The translations under genes were made by a program, and so were the position numbers. 64,000 nucleotides of DNA from Channa striata (lineage: Eukaryota > Chordata > Actinopteri > Anabantiformes > Channidae): contig CM065185.1 of the NCBI GenBank assembly GCA_033026295.1, positions 124,001-188,000 on the forward strand, read 5' to 3'. The notes beneath the pieces were generated by a model, which ran no database searches, was not told the DNA's origin, and saw only the letters and a list, made by a program, of their open reading frames with translations. Positions 24,129 through 36,546 of this stretch are shown here, in pieces. Numbering within the stretch: the first letter of the stretch is position 1; each line of letters opens with the position of its first letter.

Positions 24129-27100
24129 ATGTTTAACAGACAGACAAGCCTCTGGATGGGTGATGTATGTTATAAGTCTGTTTCTTTCAATACCGTAACG
24201 CTAGCTTAGCAAGCTACACGTACTGGTTGATAGCTTTGTCAATGCTAACACAGTCGGTTGCGTGATTCGTGTCCGAAATGTTTTGACTGAACTATGAAGT
24301 TACATATTTGGCAGGATGTGGCCTAACAGGTCGGAACAACCCCCAGTAATATCACTGGTTGTCTCAAGAAACAGCTTTTTGTACCCCAGCTTACCCCACG
24401 TTGTGTAGCGTTAGCTAACGTGACTAAGTGACCTGATTGGAGCTAGTTGGTAACGTTTATTAAACGTTAGGCTAACAAAACACAACTACGTTTCAGATGA
24501 AACGAGTGAGAACACAACTCATTTGTCAAAGTGTAACAATTTTGACTTAGGTTTGACAAAGAAATTGGTCGAGTTTTATATGGGGCCGCTGGCGGCAGAC
24601 TCTAATTGCACTAAAAACAAATATTAACAGTTATTACAAGTTGAAAGTATCGATTAAAGTCAACACGTTAACATTAGATGTTGGTTATTATTTGCTTGTC
24701 TCTACGTATTCTAAGTTGCGTTAAAATGTCCCTAAAAATTTAAAAGAGTGTCAAATGGTGGCTAAAATCAGCTCCACGCTGCTCTTTTTGACTATTTTTG
24801 TTACACGTCAAGTCTTTAGTAAAGAATCTGTTTTTCACATAGTTCTCCCTTCACCCGTTTATTTGCAGTTCAAAGTGAAATTTTAAAATTAGTTTGTAAT
24901 AAATATTTTCTCCTTTTACAATTTGTCAGAAGTACATAAATTATATTAAATCTAGCATGAGAAATCCTGATTTATAAAACACATGTGAAATGTGGTCTTA
25001 TAACTTTAGAATTGAATAAAACATTTGAATTATTATATGACAGAAAAAAAGGGGGACTATGTAAATTTTTTTTGTTTTTGGCTTTTTAATGTTTTGCATA
25101 TTGGCTTCCTTTTAAGAAAACTAAGTAGAAGAGAGAAATTGTTGTGTATGGAAAAAAAACTCCAAATGTGTTATTCGGGTAAATAGCTTATCTTTTGCTT
25201 TCATATCATATGAAGCCACTTGTCCGATATTTTCCTTTTTTTTGTCAGCATAACAATATGTAAACTAAATGGCTTATTAAACTAATTTGGCTTAAGAAGC
25301 TCTGTAAAAACACTTAGGTGTTACATGTAAGTACTGTACTACTGTACTGTACTACGATAAACATGTTTTGGTTTTGTTCAATTGACTGTAATGTTTGTGT
25401 TTGGCTGTGTGTTTAGCTGGACCCATACATGGATGAGAACTTCATCAAGCAGGCTTTCACTGCCATGGGAGAATCGCCGTTTGGAGTAAAGATCATCACT
25501 CATAGAATAACAGGGTTGGTAGTACTGAGCACCTCATGCTGTACACAAGCCTTAAGCCTTAAGACTTTATTAGATGTGCTAAAAAGTGGTGTGTAATATT
25601 GACAAAAAATCTGGATATTTTTTGTGATTTAATCAATAATTATAAGTGGACAATGTTTGCAAAATATGAAACTTCAGTTAAGCATTATTCATACAGTTTA
25701 GTCAGAGCTGTTTGGCTGAATATTTTTGGCTAATTAGTGTGTATCTTGGGTCTCAGTATTCTGATTTGTTTGAAATTGTCCATGTGATCAGAATATGAAT
25801 ACATCTGTTTGAAAAAATATATAGACTAAAACTTATAGGCAGTATTAATATCCATTAATATCTGACTTTAATAATGCTAGTTTTATAAAAAGCAGTTTTG
25901 CAATATCTGTCCTAACATTTTATGTCCTCTTGTGCAGTGGTTCAGCTGGGTACTGCTTTGTGGAGCTGGCAGATGAAGCAAGTGTTGACCGCTGTGTCCA
26001 AAGACTCAATGGAAAACTGGTTCCTGCTTCAAACCCAGTTAGTTATATTTTGTATTTCCAAATTACTTGAATACAAATTCAGTCCTTACTTCAATATCTT
26101 ATATACTGTTGTGCATTATTGCACATACTATTAACAGTTTAATAGTATTAAATAACATTAGTAGACTGTTTATCTGGATGGTGATAGTGGAGCTCAACTG
26201 GTCTTGGTTCTCTGCTGTTATGTCAAATGTGATTGAATTTGATGCTTATAGGGCTGGGCAATATATTCAATAATCATATAGTATTAAATTATAATACTCA
26301 TTTGAATGATGTAAAAAAAAGGCCTAAATTAAAAATGTATGATTAGCTCTTTCTCGCTTTAATAGCAGCACAGTAATATCAGCTGTCACTGATTCCTCGG
26401 AGACATGTGCACAACCTGTTTCAGACATGAACTCTGGATAATGTTAGGAGAATTCAGCCTCCTATGTTATCCGGAGTGGACTTTCAGACTTGCAACTCAC
26501 AGCAGGACATTGTCTGAATGACAAGCATCCTCGGGTGTAAAAATCCACTTGATTTCCTTGTGTGATCCACATGCACAGGAGGCAAAACTTGATATGAAAT
26601 GAAAACATTTGGGAAACAGTATTTTACAGCACATAATAGTTTTACAAATAATAAACAAAAGTTTCAGTCACCCAACTACACCAGCAGTTCAGTGATGCAA
26701 GCATCATTAACACACCTACTTGATTGACATTAATCCTCCAAATGTTTCGGGACAGAGCAGCATGAGCTCATGCAAATATAGACAGAAAATACACATACAG
26801 GCTATACACTAAGGGGCTCGAAGGATATAATCCAGATTACGTCAGCAGTATTTTACTTGGATATTTTTGATTACACATAAATCCAAAATAAAATTCAGGA
26901 TGTCAAAATTCCAGTGCATGTCTAAAAGAGCCTTATGTTTGTTAGTGTTGGTGGTTAACAAGCTGGAGTAATGGCAGCTGCAATGGGTGAAGACAACGAA
27001 GTGGTACCAATGAAAAGTTATGTTACCTCTGTGAGATGGAACAGTCAGACAACTCAGATCTTCTCTGTACTGCACCTCTTTCTGTGCAGGCTATGGATGG

Positions 27101-30100
27101 GCGTTTTATTATTGGGTGGGTGTATATTTATTTTTGCATGTTATTCTTCATAGTGTTTTACAATATGTAAAAGGAGAACGGTCTTACTTATGATGGTCTT
27201 CTCTATTAATTTTCCCGATATGGCCCTAGTTACCATAGAACAACATATTGTTTTAATAAATGTATTTTTGGATTAAGTTTGTCTACTCAGGAAAAAAATC
27301 AACAAAATCGTGAATTTTGTACAACTGAACTGGAAAAAAAAAATCTAGTTTTTCTTTTCTTTTTAGCCATATCACCCAGCCCTAGATGTTCATGCATAGC
27401 AATACACACTGGTTGGCATTTTGTATTGCTTTATCTGCCAATGTTGTTCTCTTTCAGTGAGATTAATTCAGTTATTAAAGAAGCAGTAATGAATTGCCAG
27501 TTACAGATAATATTGATTGATATGATGGTCTTTATTGAATGGAATCAGAAAGAGCATCATGAACTTTAGCTTGTGCATTGAAGTGATTTTGACCCTGTGT
27601 GATGGTCAATCTATTGGACTTTCCTGTCCACCAGCCTTTACCTGCTGCTGAAGGTGGCTGAGAGGCTGCTTGTACATTTATGTACTTTGTTTGAAGCTGG
27701 TGAATAGAGTCTCTGGTAGGAACTAACTGAGGAATGGGCTAATGGCTGGTCTGGGTGGTAGAGGTATGTAAACCAAATTAACAACAGCCATATTAACCTC
27801 ATTCTCTATTTCCAGCAATATAAGTGCTATAGTACACATCTTTATTGATTTACTTATATTTAATGTATTTGTGTTCTTTCCCCATGTTCAGCCCCGGAAG
27901 TTTAAGCTAAACTATGCCACCTATGGCAAACGGCCAGAGGCAGGGTAAGATATAGTTCTCAATTTTAAACTTTGTATTTAATGAATAAAATGTTTTTTTT
28001 GTGCTAGAACAAGGAAATGGTAAGATCTCCTGGAGGCCTAGCTATTCTTTTAATACTTGAAAGTAATGGATATATGTATAAAAAGGGAGAATATTTAATC
28101 TGTTTTACCTTCTCTCAGGCCAGAGTTTTCAGTGTTTGTAGGCGACTTGGCTTCTGAGGTGGATGACTTCCAGCTGCACCAAGTTTTTAAGAAGTACCCC
28201 TCCTGCAAAGGAGCCAAAGTTGTGACCGACCAGTATGGATACTCCAGGTATGTCAGCTCATAGAGGTGGACTGGACAGCAGTGGCAAATGATTGTTTTCA
28301 TCAGGCGATTTTATAAAGTCTTATGTTCTGTGGCGTTTAATACTCTGTTTTGAATATTATTGTAAGAACAATGTATAATAATGTAAACCTCTCTTCTGTT
28401 TTTTGCTGTGTAATGATTATTTGGATAGCAGTGTTATGGACATTGACCACCAGTACATCTTCATCTTTTTTCGAAAAAGGCTGAAGAAATGTTTTCTTGA
28501 GGTCTTATGCTAAAACTATTGTTTTCCCCATATAGGCTAAGCAAGAGCAACTCACAATTCAAGTGATGCTACCTCATGTTAAAAGTAAAACAACAAGTTT
28601 CAGTTCTACCATAATAATACCCATGATATTCTGTTTCTCATTATACGTGGATATTTTATGCCAAGCATGTAATATGTGTTGCTGTGGAGAGGAGGTGTAA
28701 CTGTTGTTTAACTTGCAGAGGCTACGGCTTTGTGAAGTTTGGGGAGGAAAGTGAGCAAAAGAAGGCGATTGAGGAGTGCCAGGGAACGATGCTTGGAGGA
28801 AAGCCACTCAGGCTTAGTATAGCTGTAGCAAAGAGGTAAGAAACTGACAAACAAAGCTTTAACATGGCAAGATCTAAACAGCATACCTCAACACTTACTA
28901 TTTCATAAGTGGCAACAGATGTGTTGAATTGGGCTTCACTTAGAAGCAGACTGTAAGCACCTTCTGAGAGCAACAAAAACCGTGGGATGAGGAAAACAGA
29001 GTTCAGGAGAGCTCGAAAGAAATTGGGAAACCTTTATAAAGCTGGTGAGAGATGTAAAAAAAAACATTTGAAAACATTAAGGCATACCAGCACCAACTGT
29101 AAAGACCTAAATCCAGAAAAACACTAAAACAATGAGTAGAAGACCCAAGAAAAATACAGTAAGAGACCCATTTTAATCATCGTCATTTATGCATAAAATC
29201 ATGTAAGATCTGAAATGCAAACTGTTCAACATCTAGTCCATCACATACAGGAGTAGAAATTCAGAAATTCAACTGTTTAGCTAGTAGTTCACTTCTTGTT
29301 GCTCCAGATAATATTATGCCAGCAGCCTGGATACCGCACATGGATTTTTTTTTTTTATTATACAAAGATGGGCTGGGGAATTAAAATAAGCTGTTGTTCA
29401 GCTATTATGTAAGCCTAGTGATTTGGAAAGCAGCGGTCAAATAAATAATATATTTTTACTGAAAGTAAACAGTACATTATGTCGATAACATCTCCTTTTT
29501 TTGCTAACATTTTTATGATAAAAAAATTACAATAATACTTTAAAAAACAACAGTACCCTTGTTTTTACACAGATGTTGCCAAATTCCATAAAAACAAAAT
29601 CAACAAGACAAGAAAATATTGCAGGACTAATTTGAAATGGTAATAAAAGTCAGAATTCCTGTAACAGACATTCAGGTAGTTTAACAGTACATCCTAGACA
29701 TCTCAGGGCAATATCTGAAGGACTAGAAATTAGTGATTGCGAAGACTGCCAAATGCACACACAAATAGTCTGATGTCTAGATGGGGATTAACAAAATATT
29801 GATGTATGTGGGAGCAAGAAGATATGTGTGTGTGTGTGTGTGTGCATGTGTGGTAGTGGTGGAGGATGCAGAACTGGGTCTAAGAAATTCGTTTACATCA
29901 ACGGAATGCACCATTTTATAGCATACTTGCTGTTTAGCAATTAAATTTGTATTTATAAAATAGTATTTTGCTGTCTTTTTTGTATATTTCCCAGGGGACT
30001 GTAGAGGATATAGCCATCTGGTACTTATCATACTATATGACATAATGTTCTTGGGCCCCATAAGAATTACAATGTAGAGGTTGTTGAAAGTGAAGTACTT

Positions 30101-32193
30101 GTTTATTTAAAGAAAATATGATGATAATGTCTTATTTCTTTTCCTTTTTTGCAGCCAGAAGATGAGCAACTACCATGGGGGTCAGGGCCAGAATTACCAT
30201 AGCAACTATAACCAGTCTCAGTCCAGTTACTATGGCAGCCACAGTGGCAGTGGTCAGGGGGGTTACTACTCTCAATGGGGCAGCTATGACCAGTACAGTG
30301 GTTATAGCAGCGGCTATAACAGTGGCTACAACAGTGGCTACAACACCAGTTACAACTATAACTATGGGCCCTATGGATACCCTCCACCAAGCCACATGAT
30401 GCCACCACCTCCTGCAATGTCCACTGACATGTCAGGAGCTGTAGAGGTAAGGGAACAACGTTTTACAGCATGTAGGAAATAAGCTTCTCTGCTGATTAGG
30501 ATTTCATTGAGAGTATTAATTTCTTTGTTCAGTAGAAGCTTGTCCAGTGACATTGGAAAAACATTTTCTCAGAAAAGTGGCTTTGTGAGTAGGGGTCAGT
30601 GTAGATTAGTAGGCAAAAATGTCAGTTTTTTTCATTGAAAATGACATCTGCAATATAGTGTGATAAAATTTATACTTTGGGAAGCCAATTTAGATAGCTA
30701 GAAGTGACTTGGTTACTTAGTACATGTAAAATAAACAACATTTATCTGATGCTGTTAACCTTAATGTCCAACAGAATAATGGTATCATCTTGAAGCCAGA
30801 TTGTATCCTACAATCTAGGATACAATCCTACCTATCTGTATTTTTGGTGTAGCGCAGCCTCTTTCCTCTTTCCCCGACAGAGTCACGAAGAGACCGATGG
30901 TATAGAGGAAGATAATGCAGAAGGTAAGATTCTGTGTCCAAAATTCATCTTTTACTGATTTTTATCAGGTTTGCAAACTCTAAAGCAAAAATTACTTTTC
31001 TTATGCCCAGAAAGGTTACCCACATTAACATTCCAACCTTGAGTAGCAGCTTACTGTTTTTAGCTGTCGCTGACAAACCACCTTAAATTTGACTTTGACA
31101 GTGTTTAAAACGAAGGAAAAAAAATAGATTAGTGAGTGATTTAATTTAAGTATTTGTTTTAAACCTCACTTAATGATTGATATCATTACTATTTTTGATT
31201 GTGGATAAATGGATAAGGAACATGTGATTTTGCTGTTGTAGTAATTAATGAAGTTTTATTGTTGCCAGTTAATTAGCCTCGCCAAATCAGTACTTTGTGT
31301 CCACTCAATTCAATTAGTTATTAAAAAATAATTCTAGTCGCCCTTATGCCGATAACAGTATTAAAAATATGTCCCCTTACAGAGAAGTGTAGGTCGTTAA
31401 ACTGTACAGTTAAATATGTAAAGTCAGACATAAAATTGCTAGCGTTCGTTTACTCGCGTTCGTTCCTCCCTGCGCACACTCTGACAATGAGAGCGCTACT
31501 GCCAACTACTGGGCTGGAGGTGCAATTACACTTTGCACTTTATAATTATACGGTCTCACGCGCCCCTCCTGGCAGCGCTCCGCGCCCCCCACTATTTGAG
31601 AAACACTGGATTACACTTACATAGTTTTAGCTTTTTGAAAAAAAAAAATCTTCTGTTCTCTCTAATGCAATTCATGTGTTGTATCTTGCACAGTTCTTTC
31701 TCTTTCTTTTTCTGTCTCGTACCTAGTCCTGCTCTTTACAGATTAGTTCTCTTATTAGTAACTGCTGTGTCTTAAATATTATTGTCATTTGCCTACAGTA
31801 TTTCTAAAAAGGCTTGGTGCCATGCACTCTATACTAAAGTATATGTTCAAGTGAAGAAAATTGTGAATTATTGGTTGTCTGCCTGTTTCCTAGACATGAT
31901 AATGTGGGACAGCTAAATAGGTTAAATTGTAGCAATTGTAGTAATGAAAAGTACGCAGATGTAACTTGTTACATAAAAATAACTGCAGTTTTGGACTGAT
32001 GTCGTAAAGGAATTTGTTTGTGTGTGCTTACTTCATCTCTTGGGGTTATTTTTCAGAGCCCATCCCTGAATGTGATGTGGAACAGTGGAACAAAGATTTT
32101 ATGCAACGCAGCGAGGAGCTCTACGATGCCTTGATGAACTGTCACTGGGAACCCCTGGATTCTGTTGACTCCCCCATCACCTCCCTTTCTTGA
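24129..32193 (+). CDS. trnau1ap: tRNA selenocysteine 1-associated protein 1 (SECp43), 9 coding exons
   Basis: Coding exons: 24129-24164, 25417-25514, 25938-26037, 27892-27944, 28119-28247, 28719-28835, 30155-30446, 30881-30923, 32057-32193. All junctions are GT-AG with compatible phases, total 1005 nt, 334 residues. RRM1 (about residues 7-82) has RNP2 LWMGDL and RNP1 GYCFVEL. RRM2 (about 99-176) has RNP2 VFVGDL and RNP1 RGYGFVKF. A Tyr/Gly/Ser-rich segment (about 182-250), a proline-rich patch (YPPPSHMMPPPPAM) and an acidic C-terminus with NCHWEPLDSV follow. The family binds selenocysteine tRNA complexes and supports selenoprotein synthesis. ATG 24,129 is chosen because RRM1 begins right after it. 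No lesion is seen. The YG-rich tail looks longer than in the mammalian protein of about 287 residues. Confidence 0.95.
26241..27392. mobile_element. Non-autonomous hAT-like DNA element in trnau1ap intron 3
   Basis: Terminal inverted repeats: TAGGGCTGGGCAATAT at 26,249 and its near complement ATATCACCCAGCCCTA ending at 27,384. The flanking 8-mers GATGCTTA (26,241-26,248) and GATGTTCA (27,385-27,392) differ at two positions and fit an aged 8-bp target duplication, the hAT hallmark. The 1.1-kb interior shows no transposase-like frame. It lies within intron 3 and leaves the splice sites untouched. Confidence 0.6.
29826..29844. repeat. (TG)n microsatellite in trnau1ap intron 6
   Basis: A short run of about nine TG dinucleotides in the 1.3-kb intron between coding exons 6 and 7. 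The rest of that intron (28,836-30,154) is AT-rich and shows nothing else I can support. Confidence 0.8.
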
Positions 32194-35154
32194 TAACTTC
32201 TCTTCTGAACTGCTGCCCAATTATTGAATTTTATTAATGATTTTCTTTTTTACTCCCCATAATCTTTCATAATCTAAGGCTGAATTGGGACCTTATAAAT
32301 GTCACTTCAGTTTACTTTTTCACTAACTATCTACACCTGGCGGTTGACAGAAGTACTAGTTCATCGTAAACTACATGAACTACACCAGAGCTACAGGTAA
32401 CTTTAGGTGTTGTCTCAAATTGTAGCTTAAGCATAGCATACTGAAGGTAGGGTGACATTTGACCTTTTCACAAACTCATAGAGGAACAGTGTCAGTGTCA
32501 GTCTTCTGGTTGTTTGATGCAAAATTGAACATGGTTGAACATGGTTCCAACTTATTAGGAAGACAGAAACCTGTTCGTCATTATTGGCATGTGGCATGTT
32601 CTTCTTAGTCCCGAATGGTAGATGTTTTATGTGTATGCAAGATGTCATTTGGTCTCATTTTTATTTTTAATGAAGATCGTTTCCTTTTTTTCCAGATAAA
32701 CAGTAGTTATATTCTATTTAATGAATATTTTCAAAGTTGATATGAGGAAGCAGAGAAAGCAGAAGTGTGAACTGTACGTGTGTACTGTACCGGGCTGTGG
32801 TCTTATCTCCCATTCATCTTAAAAACTGTAGAGTAATACAACCTTAAGTATTCAGTGAAACTCAAATGCTGTGTGGTTATTGCCTGAGTCTGATTCTTTG
32901 ATTTGAGCCTTGATTCAATGCTGCATGATTGCTCATATTTTATATAGGTTTTTGTTTTCTGGGGACATTTTGGCTCATGTTTTGTATAGGTTTTGTTTCT
33001 GGGGACATTTTACTCCCCCGCCAAAAAAAAAAAAAAAGATGTAGGTGGAAAATTGCCTTCTGTCTTCTATCTTTGCAGAGAAGTAAAGAATCAGATGTCT
33101 TTCTTTGTTTCTTACTATTATTTATTTATTTTTAATAGAAACATTTCAAAGCAAATCTTTAATGGAAAAATACTGTGAGGCAGGTCATTTGTGCTTGAAT
33201 GAAGTTATATAGTGTTAACATGGCAAACGATGTACTAAAGCAAGCATCAACATATTAAATAGTAATTGCTACCCTGTTGCAAAACGGGCCTATTGCTGAT
33301 GTTAGCATTTAGTGATGTAAGTGATTATCTTTAGAATAACTGCATTTTAAGAATTGCAGCTTATTTGCAGCAAATGCATCTGAAAACTGTAAGCAAACTC
33401 GGTGTACATGTTCAAAAACAGACAGGTAGCCAGGGTACATTGCTATCATACAATCTGTGACCAGTTTACCTGCTCATTTAAATAATTTTAGAGGAAAAAA
33501 CTGGAGTATATCTTTTATTACTGAATCAAAACTAACTTTCATTAGATCCGTTCTAGCAGAAACAGTAAATTGTTCAGATTCAGAACACAAAACATTCAGT
33601 ATCTTATGATAATAATAAAACATAGTAAATGATACAAAGATAAATAATACAATTAAATTACATTATCCAGAGATTATGGAACAAGTGCCTAGTTGGAATG
33701 AAACCTGTTTGGTCAGGATGTACCAATTTGGCCAAAATAGATTTGAACACATCAATATATTAAATTACCAGATGCCATTTAAGGCAAGATTCATATCCGC
33801 TATTAGAGAACCAAACTTCAAACTTCAAAGACATTCATTCACATGGAAACTACTGCTGTTGATAGTTTAGTGTATTTAATTTAAAAAAAGACAACAGCTT
33901 GAGGCAAGAAAAATTTGAGTAAATGTCAAAATTATCATCAAAGTTTGTTGTGAATGTGGGACTTATTTCTTATCAAATCTAGACAAACTGATTTTACGTG
34001 GCCAGATCGGTCTTATCTACAAAGAATGAAAGAGTCTGATACTGCTGTAAATCCAAATGAAAATATCTAGTGTTTACTTTCTGAACTTTGTGTGATTTGA
34101 GGTCTGACAGCCAGGATAACTAACAGAAAGTAAAAGTAAGTGATATCTGAGAAAAGAGACTGACATAAAGGATAGTAAACTCTGGGTATGTAGCCATTCG
34201 TTTATTGACACAGACAGACACTGCAACAGCTGTGTCCCAGCCCAGATACAGTGTAAAGGTTACTGCTATTAATACACATGAACGTATGTACAAATACACA
34301 TAATACAAAACACTGCATCAGTTTCACATCACTGTTATTACTTTTAGATAACTTTTTAAGACCTATGTAACATCTGCAGTATACAAAACTTATATCTGCA
34401 CTATAATGTCAAAGTATCAGTGCCATTGGTTTTGGTCGTTGGCAATGACAGGAGTCGTTGGCAATGACAGGAGTAAACACCTTCAAGGCCCAGAAGACAC
34501 ATGACAGGACATAAACATACCCTGTATTTGTGTGCGTGTGTGTTTGAGAGGGTGGCTGTGATAAACAGAAGTGCAAACAAGCTATAATTGCTGGAGACAA
34601 GGTTGAACAGAGAACTTACATCTCAGTGTATTTTCTACACTGTGGTGGTCAATAAAATTACCTGCACAAGAGAAAAGCTGTAAGGACCCACAGGGTAACA
34701 AACTTTGATAAGAATTATGTCTTTCTTTCTGCAGCTGCAAGAAAATCTAGCCCAACAACTGACTTACAGAGTGACTGCTGTTAAACCTTCAGCCCTGCGC
34801 TTGAAAAGAGGGAAACTGAGAGCTGGAGAAAACTTTACCCTGGCTGAAGCTACAAACAGTAAACTGTGCTTCCTTGCAGAACATCATGGTTAGATTTCAC
34901 AGTGGATTTTCGGGCTTTTGAATAGTGGAGACGTGCTTTATTCATGTTGCTCATTAAAAAAAGCATGAATGCTGAACACTAGCAGCAAACTGACCAGACT
35001 TATTGCTGTCACGCTAAGTTCTTCTGCAATAGTAGAGGTGTTTATATATATAGTTTAGTCTGTTGTGAATCCTGTTGTGAATTTAGTGACATCCACAGCT
35101 GATTTTTTTATATTTAAGGTTAGGATCCATTCAGAGTTGAGGTTGTGGATCTAG
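32194..35154. other. Intergenic/3'-UTR region between trnau1ap and the fitm1-like gene
   Basis: No coding exon can be supported. The first part is presumably trnau1ap 3' UTR; ATTAAA near 33,252 and AATAAA at about 33,614 are possible poly(A) signals. A perfect 19-bp tandem duplication (CGTTGGCAATGACAGGAGT) lies at about 34,438-34,475. A poly-A run sits at about 33,023. The remainder is AT-rich single-copy-looking sequence. The 5' UTR and promoter of the next gene must be near the end but I cannot place them. Confidence 0.5.
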
Positions 35155-36503
35155 ATGTTTCTCAACACAGGGGTGGTGGTCCTGACTGACCTGATGGCCT
35201 GGTTCCTGGGTAACAACATGTTCCGGAAGCACTTTCACTTGTTGCTGTCTGCAGTGGTGATGTTTGGACCTGCACTGAGCTTCTGGGTCTCTCAGCACAG
35301 TGTCTTTGCCAAAAAAAGCCACTTCCTCTACAGGTGAGACTGCTTAATGTTTACTTCCAATTCACCTGTCTACTTGGCCTCTACTAGGCCTTTACACTGC
35401 AGGTTTATTATAAGTTAATTTACCAAAAGACAATCATGTTGAATACAACACACGACTATGTTGGTTTTCCAAAGAGTTTAAAGAATATGTTTATTCATGC
35501 TTCAAGATTTGTAGGACTTTAATGTTCCTAGAGGGAAATGATTTTGCTTTGTTTCAGCTGCTCTCTGCTCCAAAAGAAAAAAAATGATAAGAACAAGGAA
35601 AATCCATCCATCCATTATTTGTAACCATTTATCCAGGGGCATTTAACCATGGGCATGGAGCCTATCCCAACTGTCATTAGTGGCAAGTGGTAGGGTTCAA
35701 CCTGGACAGGTCTCTGCCTATCTCGGGGCCAACACAGAGAGACACACAGACAGACAACCATTCACACTCACATTAACACCTACGGTGTCGTTTGTGTTGT
35801 TTCCAAAGGTAAATACGGAATTTCCAGCACTAAAAATAACTCTTGTGCAATGACATTGCTACCCATAGTCAGCTGGTCCTAGCCATATATAGCAGACTGG
35901 GGTTGCTTAGCAATGCACGAGGTGGTAGAAAATTTGATAAGGGAACCAAAGAAAAAAAGTGCTCCTAATCTGAACACATACCCCTCTGCTCTTTCCAGCC
36001 CCAGCTGGTACCCTAACCAGAAACAGAATACAATAGAAAGAAATTCATATAGACACACTAAATGCAAAAATATACAAAATATTTTTTGTGATGTTTTAAT
36101 GCAAAATCTTTTATTTATCCCACATCGGGGAAATTTACATGTTACACAGCTCCCACGTATACAAGACAATAACAGCAACAAGAGTAATGCACTTACTAAT
36201 GTAATGCAATGTGGTATATAATGTGCAAAAAAATGTAAGTTAAATAAACAAATTAATATTTAAAGTTCAAGTTCAAGTAGGTTAGACCCTTGGAGTTATA
36301 GAGTCTAACCGCGAGCTGCACAGAGCCTCCACTATCTGCTGCAGTTGCTCACCCACCTCCTCCACAGAGTCCAGTGGGCAGCCCAGGACAGAGCTTGCTG
36401 TCCTGACCAGTGTGTTCAGTCCTTTCCTGTCCTGGTCTGTGCTGTCTGAAACCCAATAGACCACAGCATAGTGAAGATCTGAGGCCACTGCAGAGTCATA
36501 AGA

Positions 36504-36546
<43 letters not shown>

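Noticed and set aside
30103..30417. Cys-rich and Val/Ala-rich antisense frames over trnau1ap exon 7
   Set aside because: They are shadows of the Tyr/Gly-rich coding strand; splice sites and homology support only the + frame.
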